In this document: one piece after another, positions 1-7,179 of the stretch | How positions within the stretch are numbered: the stretch's first letter is position 1 | Layout of the letters: the number at the start of each line of letters is the position of its first letter | NCBI GenBank assembly: GCA_964628435.1 | Contig: CAZVON010000013.1 | Location: forward strand, 1 to 25,688 | Length of the DNA stretch: 25,688 bases | Direction of reading: 5' to 3' | Origin: CAZVON01 sp964628435 | GTDB lineage: Bacteria > Patescibacteriota > Microgenomatia > Levybacterales > UBA12049 | Made by a program: the position numbers and the translations under genes | Notes under the pieces: generated by a model | The model's database searches: none | Told to the model about the DNA's origin: nothing | Seen by the model: only the letters and a program-made list of their open reading frames with translations

Positions 1-45
1 AAGTAACGTGCCGACTAAAAGAACAATTATCGAAAAGACATCCAT
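1..45 (-). CDS. 5' end of an unidentified gene (partial)
   Basis: The ATG at 45-43 on the minus strand opens a frame reading MDVFSIIVLLVGTLL to the window edge. A good Shine-Dalgarno, GAGGAG, lies at 55-60, about nine bases upstream. It begins three bases after the stop of the MFS gene, so it is probably co-transcribed with it. The visible residues are hydrophobic and look like the first membrane segment of an inner-membrane protein. Fifteen residues are too few to name a family. Confidence 0.55.
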   Translation of the reverse strand, partial: MDVFSIIVLLVGTLL

Positions 46-47
46 AA

Positions 48-1361
48 TTAGGTTCTCCTCCATAATCCTGCTCTGATTTCAGAAAAGAATCGCCATACCC
101 CAAACACCATAATCAGAATTCCCATCCCCCGCAATACGATATTAACTCCTAATACATCGGCAAGTTCCCCCACAATGATTACTGGCAACAATGAAAATAT
201 GCCAATTAATGCATTTAACGCTCCATACACTTTTCCGCGAAACTCTTCTGAAGTTTCTTCTTGTAAGATAGTATTTGATGGAACAAATACCAAAGCATTT
301 GCAAACCCAAGTATAACGCCCAATAACACGATCATGTGTAACATGTCCAATTGTATAATAGTGGGTAAAAACGTATTGACCAGTCCAACCAACCCAGAGG
401 ATGTCCCTTTATACCCAAACTGCAACATAAAAATAGTGAGTCCTGAAATAAATACTCCCAGCGTTGCGCTTTTTACTTTTGAATAGTTGTGGAAAAAATT
501 ACCAATGATTACAGCCCCAACTACCATTCCCAATGCTGCTGGCGTAACAAACAGAAGTGGAAATTCGTTAACTGATATATTTAACGTCTCCTTTGCGTAT
601 CCTGGACCAATCACTCCCAAAAGCAGAATAACCAATTGAGACAAAACCAGAAGAATAAGCGAATGATAGATAGCTTTTGTCTTAAGCATTAACGCACACG
701 CTTCTTTGATTTCGTCTCTGAGTGAAGTTTGCATAGGAGTATGCGCTGCTTTTAATTCTCCTTTTTCTTCTTCTTTTTGTCCGTGTTTAGAAACGTTAAG
801 AAAAGACACAAAAATTGTCGCTAAGAAAAAAAAGACAGCTAATATAACAAACACATACCGTTCTCCAAAAAAAATAATAAATGGCCCAGAAAGCGCATAT
901 GCCACTAACACAGAACCATATACACCCATGCCGAATAACGCATTGGCAGTAAGTAACAACTTCTTAGAAACTACGAGTGGTATTATGGGCGTTTCTGCGG
1001 GAATAAAAAACTGTGTAATTGCGGAAATAATAAGAGCTAATGCGTATATCACCACAAGATTTGAATGCGCAAATGCCAGCACAACAAGAAGAAGCATGCG
1101 TAAAATATTGGTAATTAACAAAACCTTCTTTTTGTTCCACCGATCAACATATACTCCTGCGAGAAGACCAAGTAAGATGGCAGGAATGGTATACGAAATG
1201 ATAATGCCAGAAACTGCTGCGTTTGAGTTTGAAATCTTGAAGGTAACAATAATGAGAATAAAGTTTGCCATGTTAATGGCAACTTGAGAAAAGATTTCAG
1301 CAAGCCACAGAAATAAAAACGGTTTAATAGCAAGAACCTGCAGTAGCCGATTGTTGAACAT
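48..1361 (-). CDS. MFS transporter, multidrug/siderophore-exporter type
   Basis: A 437-residue polytopic membrane protein with about 12 hydrophobic segments and a charged central loop near residues 195-225 (KHGQKEEEKGELKAAH) between two six-helix halves. The loop after TM2 reads GVYVDRWNKKKVL, the MFS motif-A position (G-x-x-x-D-R-x-x-R/K-K), which supports the MFS_1/MFS_3 exporter class (EntS- and macrolide-efflux-like). The likely role is proton-driven export of a small molecule; the substrate cannot be read from sequence. It lies 50 bases downstream of efp and is followed almost at once by another reading frame, so it is probably part of a minus-strand operon. Start at ATG 1361, with no clear Shine-Dalgarno. 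Confidence 0.85.
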   Translation of the reverse strand: MFNNRLLQVLAIKPFLFLWLAEIFSQVAINMANFILIIVTFKISNSNAAVSGIIISYTIPAILLGLLAGVYVDRWNKKKVLLITNILRMLLLVVLAFAHSNLVVIYALALIISAITQFFIPAETPIIPLVVSKKLLLTANALFGMGVYGSVLVAYALSGPFIIFFGERYVFVILAVFFFLATIFVSFLNVSKHGQKEEEKGELKAAHTPMQTSLRDEIKEACALMLKTKAIYHSLILLVLSQLVILLLGVIGPGYAKETLNISVNEFPLLFVTPAALGMVVGAVIIGNFFHNYSKVKSATLGVFISGLTIFMLQFGYKGTSSGLVGLVNTFLPTIIQLDMLHMIVLLGVILGFANALVFVPSNTILQEETSEEFRGKVYGALNALIGIFSLLPVIIVGELADVLGVNIVLRGMGILIMVFGVWRFFSEIRAGLWRRT

Positions 1362-1411
1362 ACTATTTAAGAACGTTTCAAAATCTATTCGTGGGTGGTT
1401 TGAAATACGTC

Positions 1412-1966
1412 CTATACTTTTTCGCTGTAGCTGCCTGTCCGGGTATCAATACGAACGCAATCGTTTGTATCGATAAAAAGTGGAACTTTTGTTTTCAGCC
1501 CATTCTCTAATATAGCATCTTTGTAGATGTTTGTCGCCGAGTTACCACGAAGCGATGGACCTGTTTCTACTACCTTAAACTCCATTTTAGGAGGAAGCTG
1601 CAAAGAAAGCGGCTCATCACCCAAAAAACTAATGGTAAAAGATTCTCCTTCTTTAAGATATACATGTTGTGGAACGATTTTCACTGAAATCTGGGACTGT
1701 TCAAATGTAGTAGGATCCATAAAGTACACAACGTCTTCATCTTTGTACAAAAACTGCAGTTCTTTTTTTGTGTTAAGCATATTGCTGACTTTCGCACCAT
1801 TCATAAAGCTTTTATCTGTGGTTGCGCCAGTACGAATATTTTTTACCTTTACTTTTATGTTTGCGCTTCCCCGCCCCATTTTAATATGTTCGTAGGAAAG
1901 CACCTGATATAAATTCCCCTGTTCTTCAAAAATAGTGCCTGAGCGAAGGTCTGTTACAGAAATCAT
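1412..1966 (-). CDS. efp: Translation elongation factor P
   Basis: 184 residues, the normal length for EF-P, with the three beta-barrel domains: KOW-like domain I from the start (SVTDLRSGTIFEEQGNLYQV), central OB domain (about 65-125) and C-terminal OB domain with the signature region ending VPLFIDTNDCVRIDTRTGSY. EF-P binds between the P and E sites and relieves stalling at polyproline. The loop contacting the P-site tRNA reads KMGRGSAN, so the tip residue is Arg32 where E. coli has Lys34; this matters for which modification, if any, is possible. It begins six bases after the pepA stop and has no Shine-Dalgarno, so translation is probably coupled to pepA. Confidence 0.97.
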   Translation of the reverse strand: MISVTDLRSGTIFEEQGNLYQVLSYEHIKMGRGSANIKVKVKNIRTGATTDKSFMNGAKVSNMLNTKKELQFLYKDEDVVYFMDPTTFEQSQISVKIVPQHVYLKEGESFTISFLGDEPLSLQLPPKMEFKVVETGPSLRGNSATNIYKDAILENGLKTKVPLFIDTNDCVRIDTRTGSYSEKV

Positions 1967-1972
1967 ATGGTA

Positions 1973-3487
1973 TTATTCGGAAAGTCCACGCATATACTCT
2001 AACAATGTTCTAACGCCAAACCCTGTTGCGCCTTTTGGACCCAATTCATATGATTTTTCCATAAATGCAGGACCGGCAATATCCACATGAATCCATGGTT
2101 TGTTATCGACAAATTCTTGTAAAAACAACGCCCCGGTAATGGCACCGCCATATCGAGATGAAGGAATATTGGCGATATCTGCCACTTCACTTTTATTCAT
2201 GGTTTTATATTCTTTGGTCAACGGCAATTCCCACATACGTTCTCCAGTTACGCGTGATGCTTTTATAAACTCTTCGGCTAGTTTTCGATTGTTACTAAAA
2301 AGCCCTGCGATATCTGTTCCCAAAGCAACCATACACGCACCTGTTAATGTAGCAAGATCAATTATTTCGGTTGCCTCCTCTTTTACCGCATACGATAGAC
2401 TATCTGCCAAGGTAACTCGTCCTTCTGCATCGGTATTAAGTACTTCGATGGTTTTACCATTGAATGCTTTTACCACGTCCCCAGGAACCAATGACGTACC
2501 GGAAATAAGATTAGGAGTAGCCGCGATAAGACCCATTACGGAAAATGTCGGTTTTATCTGAGAAATTACCGAGAATACACCCAACACTGCTGCGGCTCCA
2601 GACATGTCCATTTTCATAGTTTGCATGTGGTCCCCAGTTTTCACATTGATTCCTCCACTGTCAAACGTAATACCCTTGCCAACAATCGCAAGCTTTCGTT
2701 TACGATCTGATTTTATCTTTGGTGAATATTGTAAGTGAATAAATTTAGGCGGGGTTTCTGCTGCTTGCGCAACACCAAGCAGTGCTCCCATGCCCATTTT
2801 CTCAAGAGAAGCCCGATCATATACCTTACAGCTTATTTCTGGATTTTTCTTTGCGATATCCTGCGCAAGTTTTGCAAGGTATGTTGGAGTAACCACGGCG
2901 GCTGGCTCATTCACTAAGTCTCGCGCGATTTTTGTGGCATCTGTATAAAGCCGCGCTCTTTTTATGCCTTCTTTAATTTTTAGCGCTGAATTTTTGTTGA
3001 TCTCAACAAATGTAACGGTATCAAGCTCTTTTTGCGCCTCTTCATTTTTTTTATATTTTATAAATGTGTAACTCCCTAGCAATAACCCCTCTCCCACCAT
3101 TTGAGCTTGAAGAGCGTAATCTATTTTATGATCTGTTTCGTGCAACAAGGGTATAGTAATAGAAATCATTTTTGTGCGGACATGTTTGACCAGTACAGCA
3201 AGTGTTTTTCGTAGGGTGTTATGCGAAAATTCATCTTTCTTCCCAAGACCCATAAGAAGTATCCGTTTTGCTAACGCTCTTTTAGGAGTAAAAACAGTTA
3301 GCAGTTGCCCTTCTTTTCCCAAAAACTGGTCACGGTCGATCGCTTCGTTTATGAGCTCAAGAGTCTGTGGATCAAGACCTGAAAAAGCACGGGTAAGTAC
3401 TGGTTTTTCTTTACCCTCAAACGCAACAAGCAGAATTCCATCGGTTGAGATTTCCTTGAGTTGGCGGGATATAACCTCAAAATTCAT
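1973..3487 (-). CDS. pepA: Cytosolic leucyl aminopeptidase (M17)
   Basis: 504 residues, the usual length for M17 aminopeptidases. The N-terminal macro-like domain covers roughly 1-165 and the catalytic domain follows. The family signature NTDAEGR is at 351-357. Predicted metal ligands by family comparison are Lys271, Asp276, Asp294, Asp353 and Glu355, with catalytic Lys283 and Arg357. It removes N-terminal residues from peptides in the cytoplasm as a hexamer with two metals; some members also bind DNA. It heads an operon with efp. A TTGATT/TACAAT promoter with a 17-base spacer ends eight bases before the ATG, and no Shine-Dalgarno is present, so the transcript is probably leaderless or nearly so. 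Confidence 0.96.
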   Translation of the reverse strand: MNFEVISRQLKEISTDGILLVAFEGKEKPVLTRAFSGLDPQTLELINEAIDRDQFLGKEGQLLTVFTPKRALAKRILLMGLGKKDEFSHNTLRKTLAVLVKHVRTKMISITIPLLHETDHKIDYALQAQMVGEGLLLGSYTFIKYKKNEEAQKELDTVTFVEINKNSALKIKEGIKRARLYTDATKIARDLVNEPAAVVTPTYLAKLAQDIAKKNPEISCKVYDRASLEKMGMGALLGVAQAAETPPKFIHLQYSPKIKSDRKRKLAIVGKGITFDSGGINVKTGDHMQTMKMDMSGAAAVLGVFSVISQIKPTFSVMGLIAATPNLISGTSLVPGDVVKAFNGKTIEVLNTDAEGRVTLADSLSYAVKEEATEIIDLATLTGACMVALGTDIAGLFSNNRKLAEEFIKASRVTGERMWELPLTKEYKTMNKSEVADIANIPSSRYGGAITGALFLQEFVDNKPWIHVDIAGPAFMEKSYELGPKGATGFGVRTLLEYMRGLSE

Positions 3488-3495
3488 GTCTTTGT

Positions 3496-3524
3496 ATTGT
3501 ACTGATCTTTTGGTGAAAAATCAA
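3496..3524 (-). promoter_or_regulatory. Predicted promoter of pepA-efp
   Basis: On the minus strand, TTGATT (complement of 3519-3524) and TACAAT (complement of 3496-3501) are separated by 17 bases. Expected transcription start is about 3489, two bases from the pepA ATG at 3487. It lies back to back with the tRNA-Leu promoter in the same 60-base gap. Confidence 0.55.
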
Positions 3525-3540
3525 GGTAATGTGTTATAAT
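3510..3540 (+). promoter_or_regulatory. Predicted promoter of tRNA-Leu
   Basis: A perfect TATAAT at 3535-3540 is preceded by TG one base upstream (extended -10). A weaker -35, TTGGTG, is at 3510-3515 with a long 19-base spacer. The -10 ends nine bases before the first base of the mature tRNA. Confidence 0.55.
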
Positions 3541-3549
3541 CGATTTTGA

Positions 3550-3633
3550 GCCGAGGTGGCGGAATGGTATACGCGGTAGTCTCAAAAACTACTAGCCGTA
3601 AAGGCTGTGAGGGTTCGACTCCCTCTCTCGGCA
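3550..3633 (+). tRNA. tRNA-Leu (anticodon CAA)
   Basis: An 84-base class II tRNA. The acceptor stem GCCGAGG (3550-3556) pairs with TCTCGGC (3626-3632), discriminator A at 3633. D stem GCG/CGC (3559-3561, 3572-3574). Anticodon stem GTAGT/ACTAC (3576-3580, 3588-3592) with loop CTCAAAA, giving anticodon CAA, which reads UUG. The long variable arm, AGCC/GGCT around GTAAA (3594-3606), is typical of leucine tRNAs. T stem GAGGG/CCCTC with loop TTCGACT. The 3' CCA is not encoded; the bases after A73 are CTT, so a CCA-adding enzyme is needed. Confidence 0.97.
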
Positions 3634-3673
3634 CTTCTCACTACGTTCGAACCAGGCTCGTATCCTAGAGTAC

Positions 3674-3702
3674 TTGACAAAAACCTATAGTTGTGCTATG
3701 CT
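3674..3702 (+). promoter_or_regulatory. Strong predicted promoter upstream of the secreted-protein gene
   Basis: TTGACA at 3674-3679, a 17-base spacer, and TATGCT at 3697-3702 with an extended TGC just before it. Expected start is about 3709, some 126 bases before the next ORF, so it would give either a long leader or a small RNA. A second promoter lies closer to the gene at 3803-3830. Confidence 0.55.
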
Positions 3703-3788
3703 GCCCTATTATTGCGCTCAAACGTATTATTCATAGCCTTCTGATAACCCTTGGTCCATATACTCTGGAGAATGAAGCATAAGTAAGT

Positions 3789-3801
3789 ATTAGTTACTAA
3801 T
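3789..3801 (+). promoter_or_regulatory. Palindrome beside a -35 box, possible operator
   Basis: ATTAGT-T-ACTAAT is a perfect 6+1+6 palindrome one base upstream of the TTTACA -35 box at 3803. The overlapping 11-mer AAGTATTAGTT (3785-3795) recurs exactly at 8030-8040, inside the inverted repeat upstream of the iron permease. Confidence 0.35.
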
Positions 3802-3802
3802 C

Positions 3803-3830
3803 TTTACATAGCTGATAAAACTGCTATAAT
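3803..3830 (+). promoter_or_regulatory. Predicted proximal promoter of the secreted LamG-like protein
   Basis: TTTACA at 3803-3808 and a perfect TATAAT at 3825-3830 (16-base spacer), with an extended TGC before the -10. The -10 ends only four bases before the first ATG at 3835, so the expected start (about 3837) falls inside that codon; the next in-frame ATG, at 3844, would then be used with a seven-base leader. Confidence 0.55.
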
Positions 3831-3834
3831 ACTC

Positions 3835-5880
3835 ATGAATAAAATGAATCGCCTTGCAGCATCTTTTTTACTTTTAACCCTGGCAGCTTTCTGGTTTTAT
3901 CAAATTACCATTGTTCGTGCCCAAGTCACTACCAACGACCTAACTCCAACTCCTATTACCTCCTCTACCTTAACAGCATCTCCCACAGCAACCCCTACTT
4001 TTACTCCTCCGTCTTTCCCAACCAATAATATTGTTTCGTGGAGAACTCCATACGTAACACTTGAAGCAGATAATTTTTATGTCTATACAAATGGGAAAGT
4101 GTTTAGAGGAAATATCCAAAACCAAAACCAATACATTACCTCTAATCCCGCGTCGGATACTCAAACAACTCTTGAAATATCTTGGTACGAAGACAACATA
4201 CAAATGAGACTGCTCCTCTACTTTTCTTATACACCGGGAGAGTTCTGGAAGTTATCCGAAGTAAGAACCTACGATGGACTAGAACCAGGAAATTGGATCT
4301 ATTATACTCAAAATGATCAAAATGGAAACCCCATTCAGCATAGCTTGGGACAGACATATATCCATGCTGGTATGATTGAGTTAAGCAATCAATCAAATAG
4401 TGCAACCGGGATTATTCACTTTGAAAATCTCAAATTGAAAGCTTTTGCGCACAGAACTCCTTCACGTATCGAGGACTCTTTTGATCGGTCAAATGGTTCT
4501 ACATCTTTAGGATCAACAGGAGGATTCCCATGGATTATTACTAGAGGTGTTGCCGGAATTTCTCAAAACCAAGCATATTTCCCGAACCGTTGCCCAGCTC
4601 CTGGGTACGCATTGATTGACAGTGGGAAAACAGACGGAGTTTTGGAAGTTACTCTTGCGGCAAATTATCAGGACGCCAGAATTCCATTTCGATATATTGA
4701 TGAAAACAACTACTACTGGGTAGAACGCCAAGGACGAAATTATATGTTGGCAAAACGATACCAAGGCAGACAATCTGGACTTGGAAATATTTCTCAACAA
4801 CCAACAGATGGAGACGTTATACGAATAGAGTTAAACGGACCAACAATTAAAGTATATGTTAACGGAACCCTTCGCCTTACCCGATCAGACACCTCCATAA
4901 ACGGCACTAAACATGGGATTGGCGTTTGGTGCGATAATAGAACTCGTTTTGATAATTTCTCTATACGTGATATTTCGCCTGAAACAGGATATACACTGGA
5001 AGCATCTCCATTGAATCCAGTTCAACTTACCACAGGATATAATGTGTTCTACGGCTACAGATACGCAGTCGCGGCCTATCTACGAGATCACTCAGGCGCT
5101 ATTGTTACCAACCAAAGTGATTTTAGCTATGCGTGGTCTTTAGATAACCCATTGCTAGCAAGTATTTCTCCATTTACCGCATGCACGAACGGCATACAGT
5201 CCCCGTGTCCAGGCGATCATGCAGAAATAAGAGCATTGGCTCCTGGTTTTACCTCTGCGAGAGCTGTGGTTACCCGAATTGCTGACAATGTTCAAGTCGC
5301 GGAAACCGTCATTGCAATCAGAATTGACCAATCTACCGAGTCTGTATTTGATACGTTTAGTAGACAAAGTCTATCGAATGTATTAAGAACCGAAAGTAAC
5401 CATCCATGGATATTTATCAAAAACAATCAGTCATCCGGATATGGACTCGTTACAGATAATAATCAAGCTAAATTTATTGACGCATGTCCTAGACCTAGCT
5501 ATGCATTGGTCGATAGCGGCAGAAACGATGGAGTCCTTGAGGTTACTCTTGCGGCGAATTACCAGGATGCTCGTATTCCATTTCGGTATCTTGATGAAAA
5601 CAATTATTATTGGGTAGAACGAAGAGGTAGAGACTATATGTTTGCAAAACGATACCAAGGCAGACAATCTGGTATGGGTATACGAGTAACTCCAGCAAAC
5701 GGTGATGTAGTAAAAGTTGAATTCGAAGGAACGACAATTAGAGTGTATATTAACGGAACATTAAAACTCACCCGCACGGAAAATCTTTTCCCAACTGCTA
5801 CAAAACACGGCATAGGAGTCTGGTGTGACAACAGAACCAGGTTTGATGATTTTAGTATTTCTCCTGTACCTGCGGGGTAA
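3835..5880 (+). CDS. Secreted protein with two duplicated LamG-like domains
   Basis: 681 residues from ATG 3835; ATG 3844 (residue 4) is an alternative start favoured by the promoter position. A signal peptide or anchor covers about 1-30 (hydrophobic FLLLTLAAFWFY, then VRAQ). A Pro/Thr-rich linker runs to about 62, then a beta-rich domain (66-205). Two long repeats follow at about 212-378 and 502-681, sharing blocks such as GVLEVTLAANYQDARIPFRY and KHGIGVWCDNRTRFD; they resemble concanavalin-A/LamG jelly-roll domains. Between them is an Ig-like (BIG-type) segment at about 382-498. The Cys pattern is kept in both repeats (PNRCPAPGYAL/DACPRPSYAL, VWCDN), consistent with disulfides outside the cell. 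Probable role is surface binding of glycans or proteins, perhaps for host-cell contact; this is inferred. No catalytic motif is seen. Confidence 0.8.
   Translation: MNKMNRLAASFLLLTLAAFWFYQITIVRAQVTTNDLTPTPITSSTLTASPTATPTFTPPSFPTNNIVSWRTPYVTLEADNFYVYTNGKVFRGNIQNQNQYITSNPASDTQTTLEISWYEDNIQMRLLLYFSYTPGEFWKLSEVRTYDGLEPGNWIYYTQNDQNGNPIQHSLGQTYIHAGMIELSNQSNSATGIIHFENLKLKAFAHRTPSRIEDSFDRSNGSTSLGSTGGFPWIITRGVAGISQNQAYFPNRCPAPGYALIDSGKTDGVLEVTLAANYQDARIPFRYIDENNYYWVERQGRNYMLAKRYQGRQSGLGNISQQPTDGDVIRIELNGPTIKVYVNGTLRLTRSDTSINGTKHGIGVWCDNRTRFDNFSIRDISPETGYTLEASPLNPVQLTTGYNVFYGYRYAVAAYLRDHSGAIVTNQSDFSYAWSLDNPLLASISPFTACTNGIQSPCPGDHAEIRALAPGFTSARAVVTRIADNVQVAETVIAIRIDQSTESVFDTFSRQSLSNVLRTESNHPWIFIKNNQSSGYGLVTDNNQAKFIDACPRPSYALVDSGRNDGVLEVTLAANYQDARIPFRYLDENNYYWVERRGRDYMFAKRYQGRQSGMGIRVTPANGDVVKVEFEGTTIRVYINGTLKLTRTENLFPTATKHGIGVWCDNRTRFDDFSISPVPAG
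4471..4977 (+). repeat. Internal gene repeat, copy 1
   Basis: Codes the first LamG-like repeat of the secreted protein. The most similar part, around 4640-4780, is close to copy 2 at DNA level too, for example GTTACTCTTGCGGC and ATTCCATTTCG in both, which points to a fairly recent intragenic duplication. Confidence 0.75.
5347..5866 (+). repeat. Internal gene repeat, copy 2
   Basis: Second LamG-like unit of the same gene. The shared core includes NNYYWVER, AKRYQGRQSG and KHGIGVWCDNRTRFD. The N-terminal third of the unit has diverged more than the core. Confidence 0.75.
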
Positions 5881-5897
5881 TTAATATTAGTGTCTAG

Positions 5898-5917
5898 AAA
5901 TAGTAACAAATAGTAAC
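5898..5917 (+). repeat. Tandem 10-bp direct repeat upstream of a promoter
   Basis: AAATAGTAAC occurs twice in a row (5898-5907, 5908-5917), one helical turn apart, ending seven bases before the TTGACA at 5925. The place and the 10-bp phasing suit an activator site, though no regulator is identified. Confidence 0.5.
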
Positions 5918-5924
5918 TTACGTA

Positions 5925-5953
5925 TTGACAATCTTAAGAATTTTAGATATAAT
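5925..5953 (+). promoter_or_regulatory. Consensus sigma-70-type promoter of the second LamG gene
   Basis: TTGACA at 5925-5930 and TATAAT at 5948-5953, exactly 17 bases apart, a perfect consensus. Expected start is about 5960, six bases before the ATG at 5966; no Shine-Dalgarno fits in that leader. Confidence 0.75.
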
Positions 5954-5965
5954 CCCTCGCATACT

Positions 5966-6361
5966 ATGAGATTTCTTCTTATATCTCTTTTTAGTCTATT
6001 CTCTCTCTTTTTTCTAACTGTATCTTCTGTTAAAGCAGACGAAAAAGTAACTACTCTTGGAGGACCAGGTGTTTCCTATAGCCTTTTTTATACCTCTTTA
6101 AGATCCGCAGGCCCTGGGGCTCTTATTATGCCTACTGTTTTACCATCTGGCAATTTCACCTTTGAAGCGTGGGTTAAGCTAGATAGCTTTACAACAACTG
6201 GCAACGAATCCAGATATATCTTTTCTCAACGAAGCAATCTGCAATATAACTATACTGGAGCAACTCTTTGGGTGTATGGCAGCAGAAACATGAATAATGG
6301 GACGTCGGGAATTATCAGAGCCGCAGTTAGAGATGGCAGAGATGAGAGAGGTGTTAATTGA
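5966..6361 (+). CDS. Secreted LamG-domain protein, N-terminal part (frameshifted gene)
   Basis: 131 residues. A clear signal peptide (MRFLLISLFSLFSLFFLTV, then SSVKADE) is followed by the first half of a LamG/concanavalin-A-like domain (NFTFEAWVKLDSF, typical of strand 1 with its Trp). The frame stops at TGA 6359-6361, but the domain continues in another frame at 6342-7160. Adding back one GA unit to the GAGAGAG tract at 6344-6350 would join the halves as DEREVLIENRNKPI. The gene is therefore either recently broken, phase-variable, or affected by a sequence error. Confidence 0.75.
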   Translation: MRFLLISLFSLFSLFFLTVSSVKADEKVTTLGGPGVSYSLFYTSLRSAGPGALIMPTVLPSGNFTFEAWVKLDSFTTTGNESRYIFSQRSNLQYNYTGATLWVYGSRNMNNGTSGIIRAAVRDGRDERGVN

Positions 6362-7160
6362 AAACAGAAACAAACCAATAACTACAGGTGTATGGCATCA
6401 TATTGCCATGCAACGAACCAATTATTACATGAATGTTTTTTTAGATGGAGAACCAAATGCCGGCAAAAATTACCAAGGTATCACTCCTTTTAGAAACCCA
6501 GGAGCATTAGTGATTGGCGCGTATAGCAATCGCTATCCACATGCTTCGGATTTTAAAATTGAAGCGCCTTGGAAAGGTGAAATAGACGAAGTTAGAGTTT
6601 CTCGAACGGTTCGCTACACTACTCAATTTACTCCACGGCGGGCTCCATATAATAACGATTTTGACACATTGGCACTCTGGCATCTTGACTGGGGAGAATA
6701 TGATTCAAGTGGATTTAATAGAAACGGTTATTCTTATAGCTATTACAACAATCTCTCGTACATTCAATCCGATCTAGAAGCTGTGCCCCTGCCTCGCGTC
6801 ACGTCTGTCTATACCTATCCTTGTGCTGCAGCAAGTTGTGGAAGTATTACTACAATTGGAGCTGATGTTGAAGACATGGCTTCAAATACGGTTGTTGAGG
6901 CAGTAGGAGCCATTGATCGCCAAGCATACAGCGAATTCACCTACAATAACTCAGGACAACCTCATGCAGTTATTGTAGGTCGAGATTATTACTGGATTAT
7001 GATTGATTTCCACGATCTGCCATGCGATCAAACATATTACGTGAGAGCACGAGATCCACGGGTATCTGCGTCTGCTAAAGACATGTCAATCCTCGGTGGA
7101 GGCCCTGGCGGTGGCGAGCAAGTCTTCTTCCGCCCACGAAACTATTGCCCGCGAGGGTAA
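6297..7160 (+). CDS. Secreted LamG-domain protein, C-terminal part (frameshifted gene)
   Basis: The open frame continues the LamG domain: ITTGVWHHIAMQRTNYYMNV is the classic LamG W-H-H/V-A strand, and WKGEIDEVRVSRTVRY is the usual GxIDEVRIYxRAL-like signature. A C-terminal beta-rich, fibronectin-like domain follows (about 180-287 of this frame), with cysteines in YPCAAASCG, LPCDQTYYVRARD and the last residues NYCPRG. The first ATG (6297) is not a real start; meaningful sequence begins near 6342 and belongs to the signal-peptide half at 5966. The full protein would be about 395 residues, exported, and probably anchored or released at the surface together with the protein encoded upstream. Confidence 0.72.
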   Translation: MGRRELSEPQLEMAEMREVLIENRNKPITTGVWHHIAMQRTNYYMNVFLDGEPNAGKNYQGITPFRNPGALVIGAYSNRYPHASDFKIEAPWKGEIDEVRVSRTVRYTTQFTPRRAPYNNDFDTLALWHLDWGEYDSSGFNRNGYSYSYYNNLSYIQSDLEAVPLPRVTSVYTYPCAAASCGSITTIGADVEDMASNTVVEAVGAIDRQAYSEFTYNNSGQPHAVIVGRDYYWIMIDFHDLPCDQTYYVRARDPRVSASAKDMSILGGGPGGGEQVFFRPRNYCPRG

Positions 7161-7179
7161 ATCTACAACCTTGAAGTTT

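Noticed and set aside
706..1287. Open frame of 193 residues on the plus strand across the MFS gene
   Set aside because: Lies antisense within a clear membrane transporter, has no Shine-Dalgarno and no recognisable domain.
2100..2561. Open frame of 153 residues antisense to pepA
   Set aside because: The opposite strand codes the conserved M17 catalytic core; this frame is a by-product.
3772..3786. Tiny ORF MKHK after a TGGAGA
   Set aside because: Four codons are too few to claim a leader peptide, although the upstream promoter would transcribe it.
6341..6361. Programmed +1 frameshift in the LamG gene
   Set aside because: No RF2-like slip site is present, and AAU to AUU re-pairing before TGA is poor; dinucleotide slippage explains the shift more simply.
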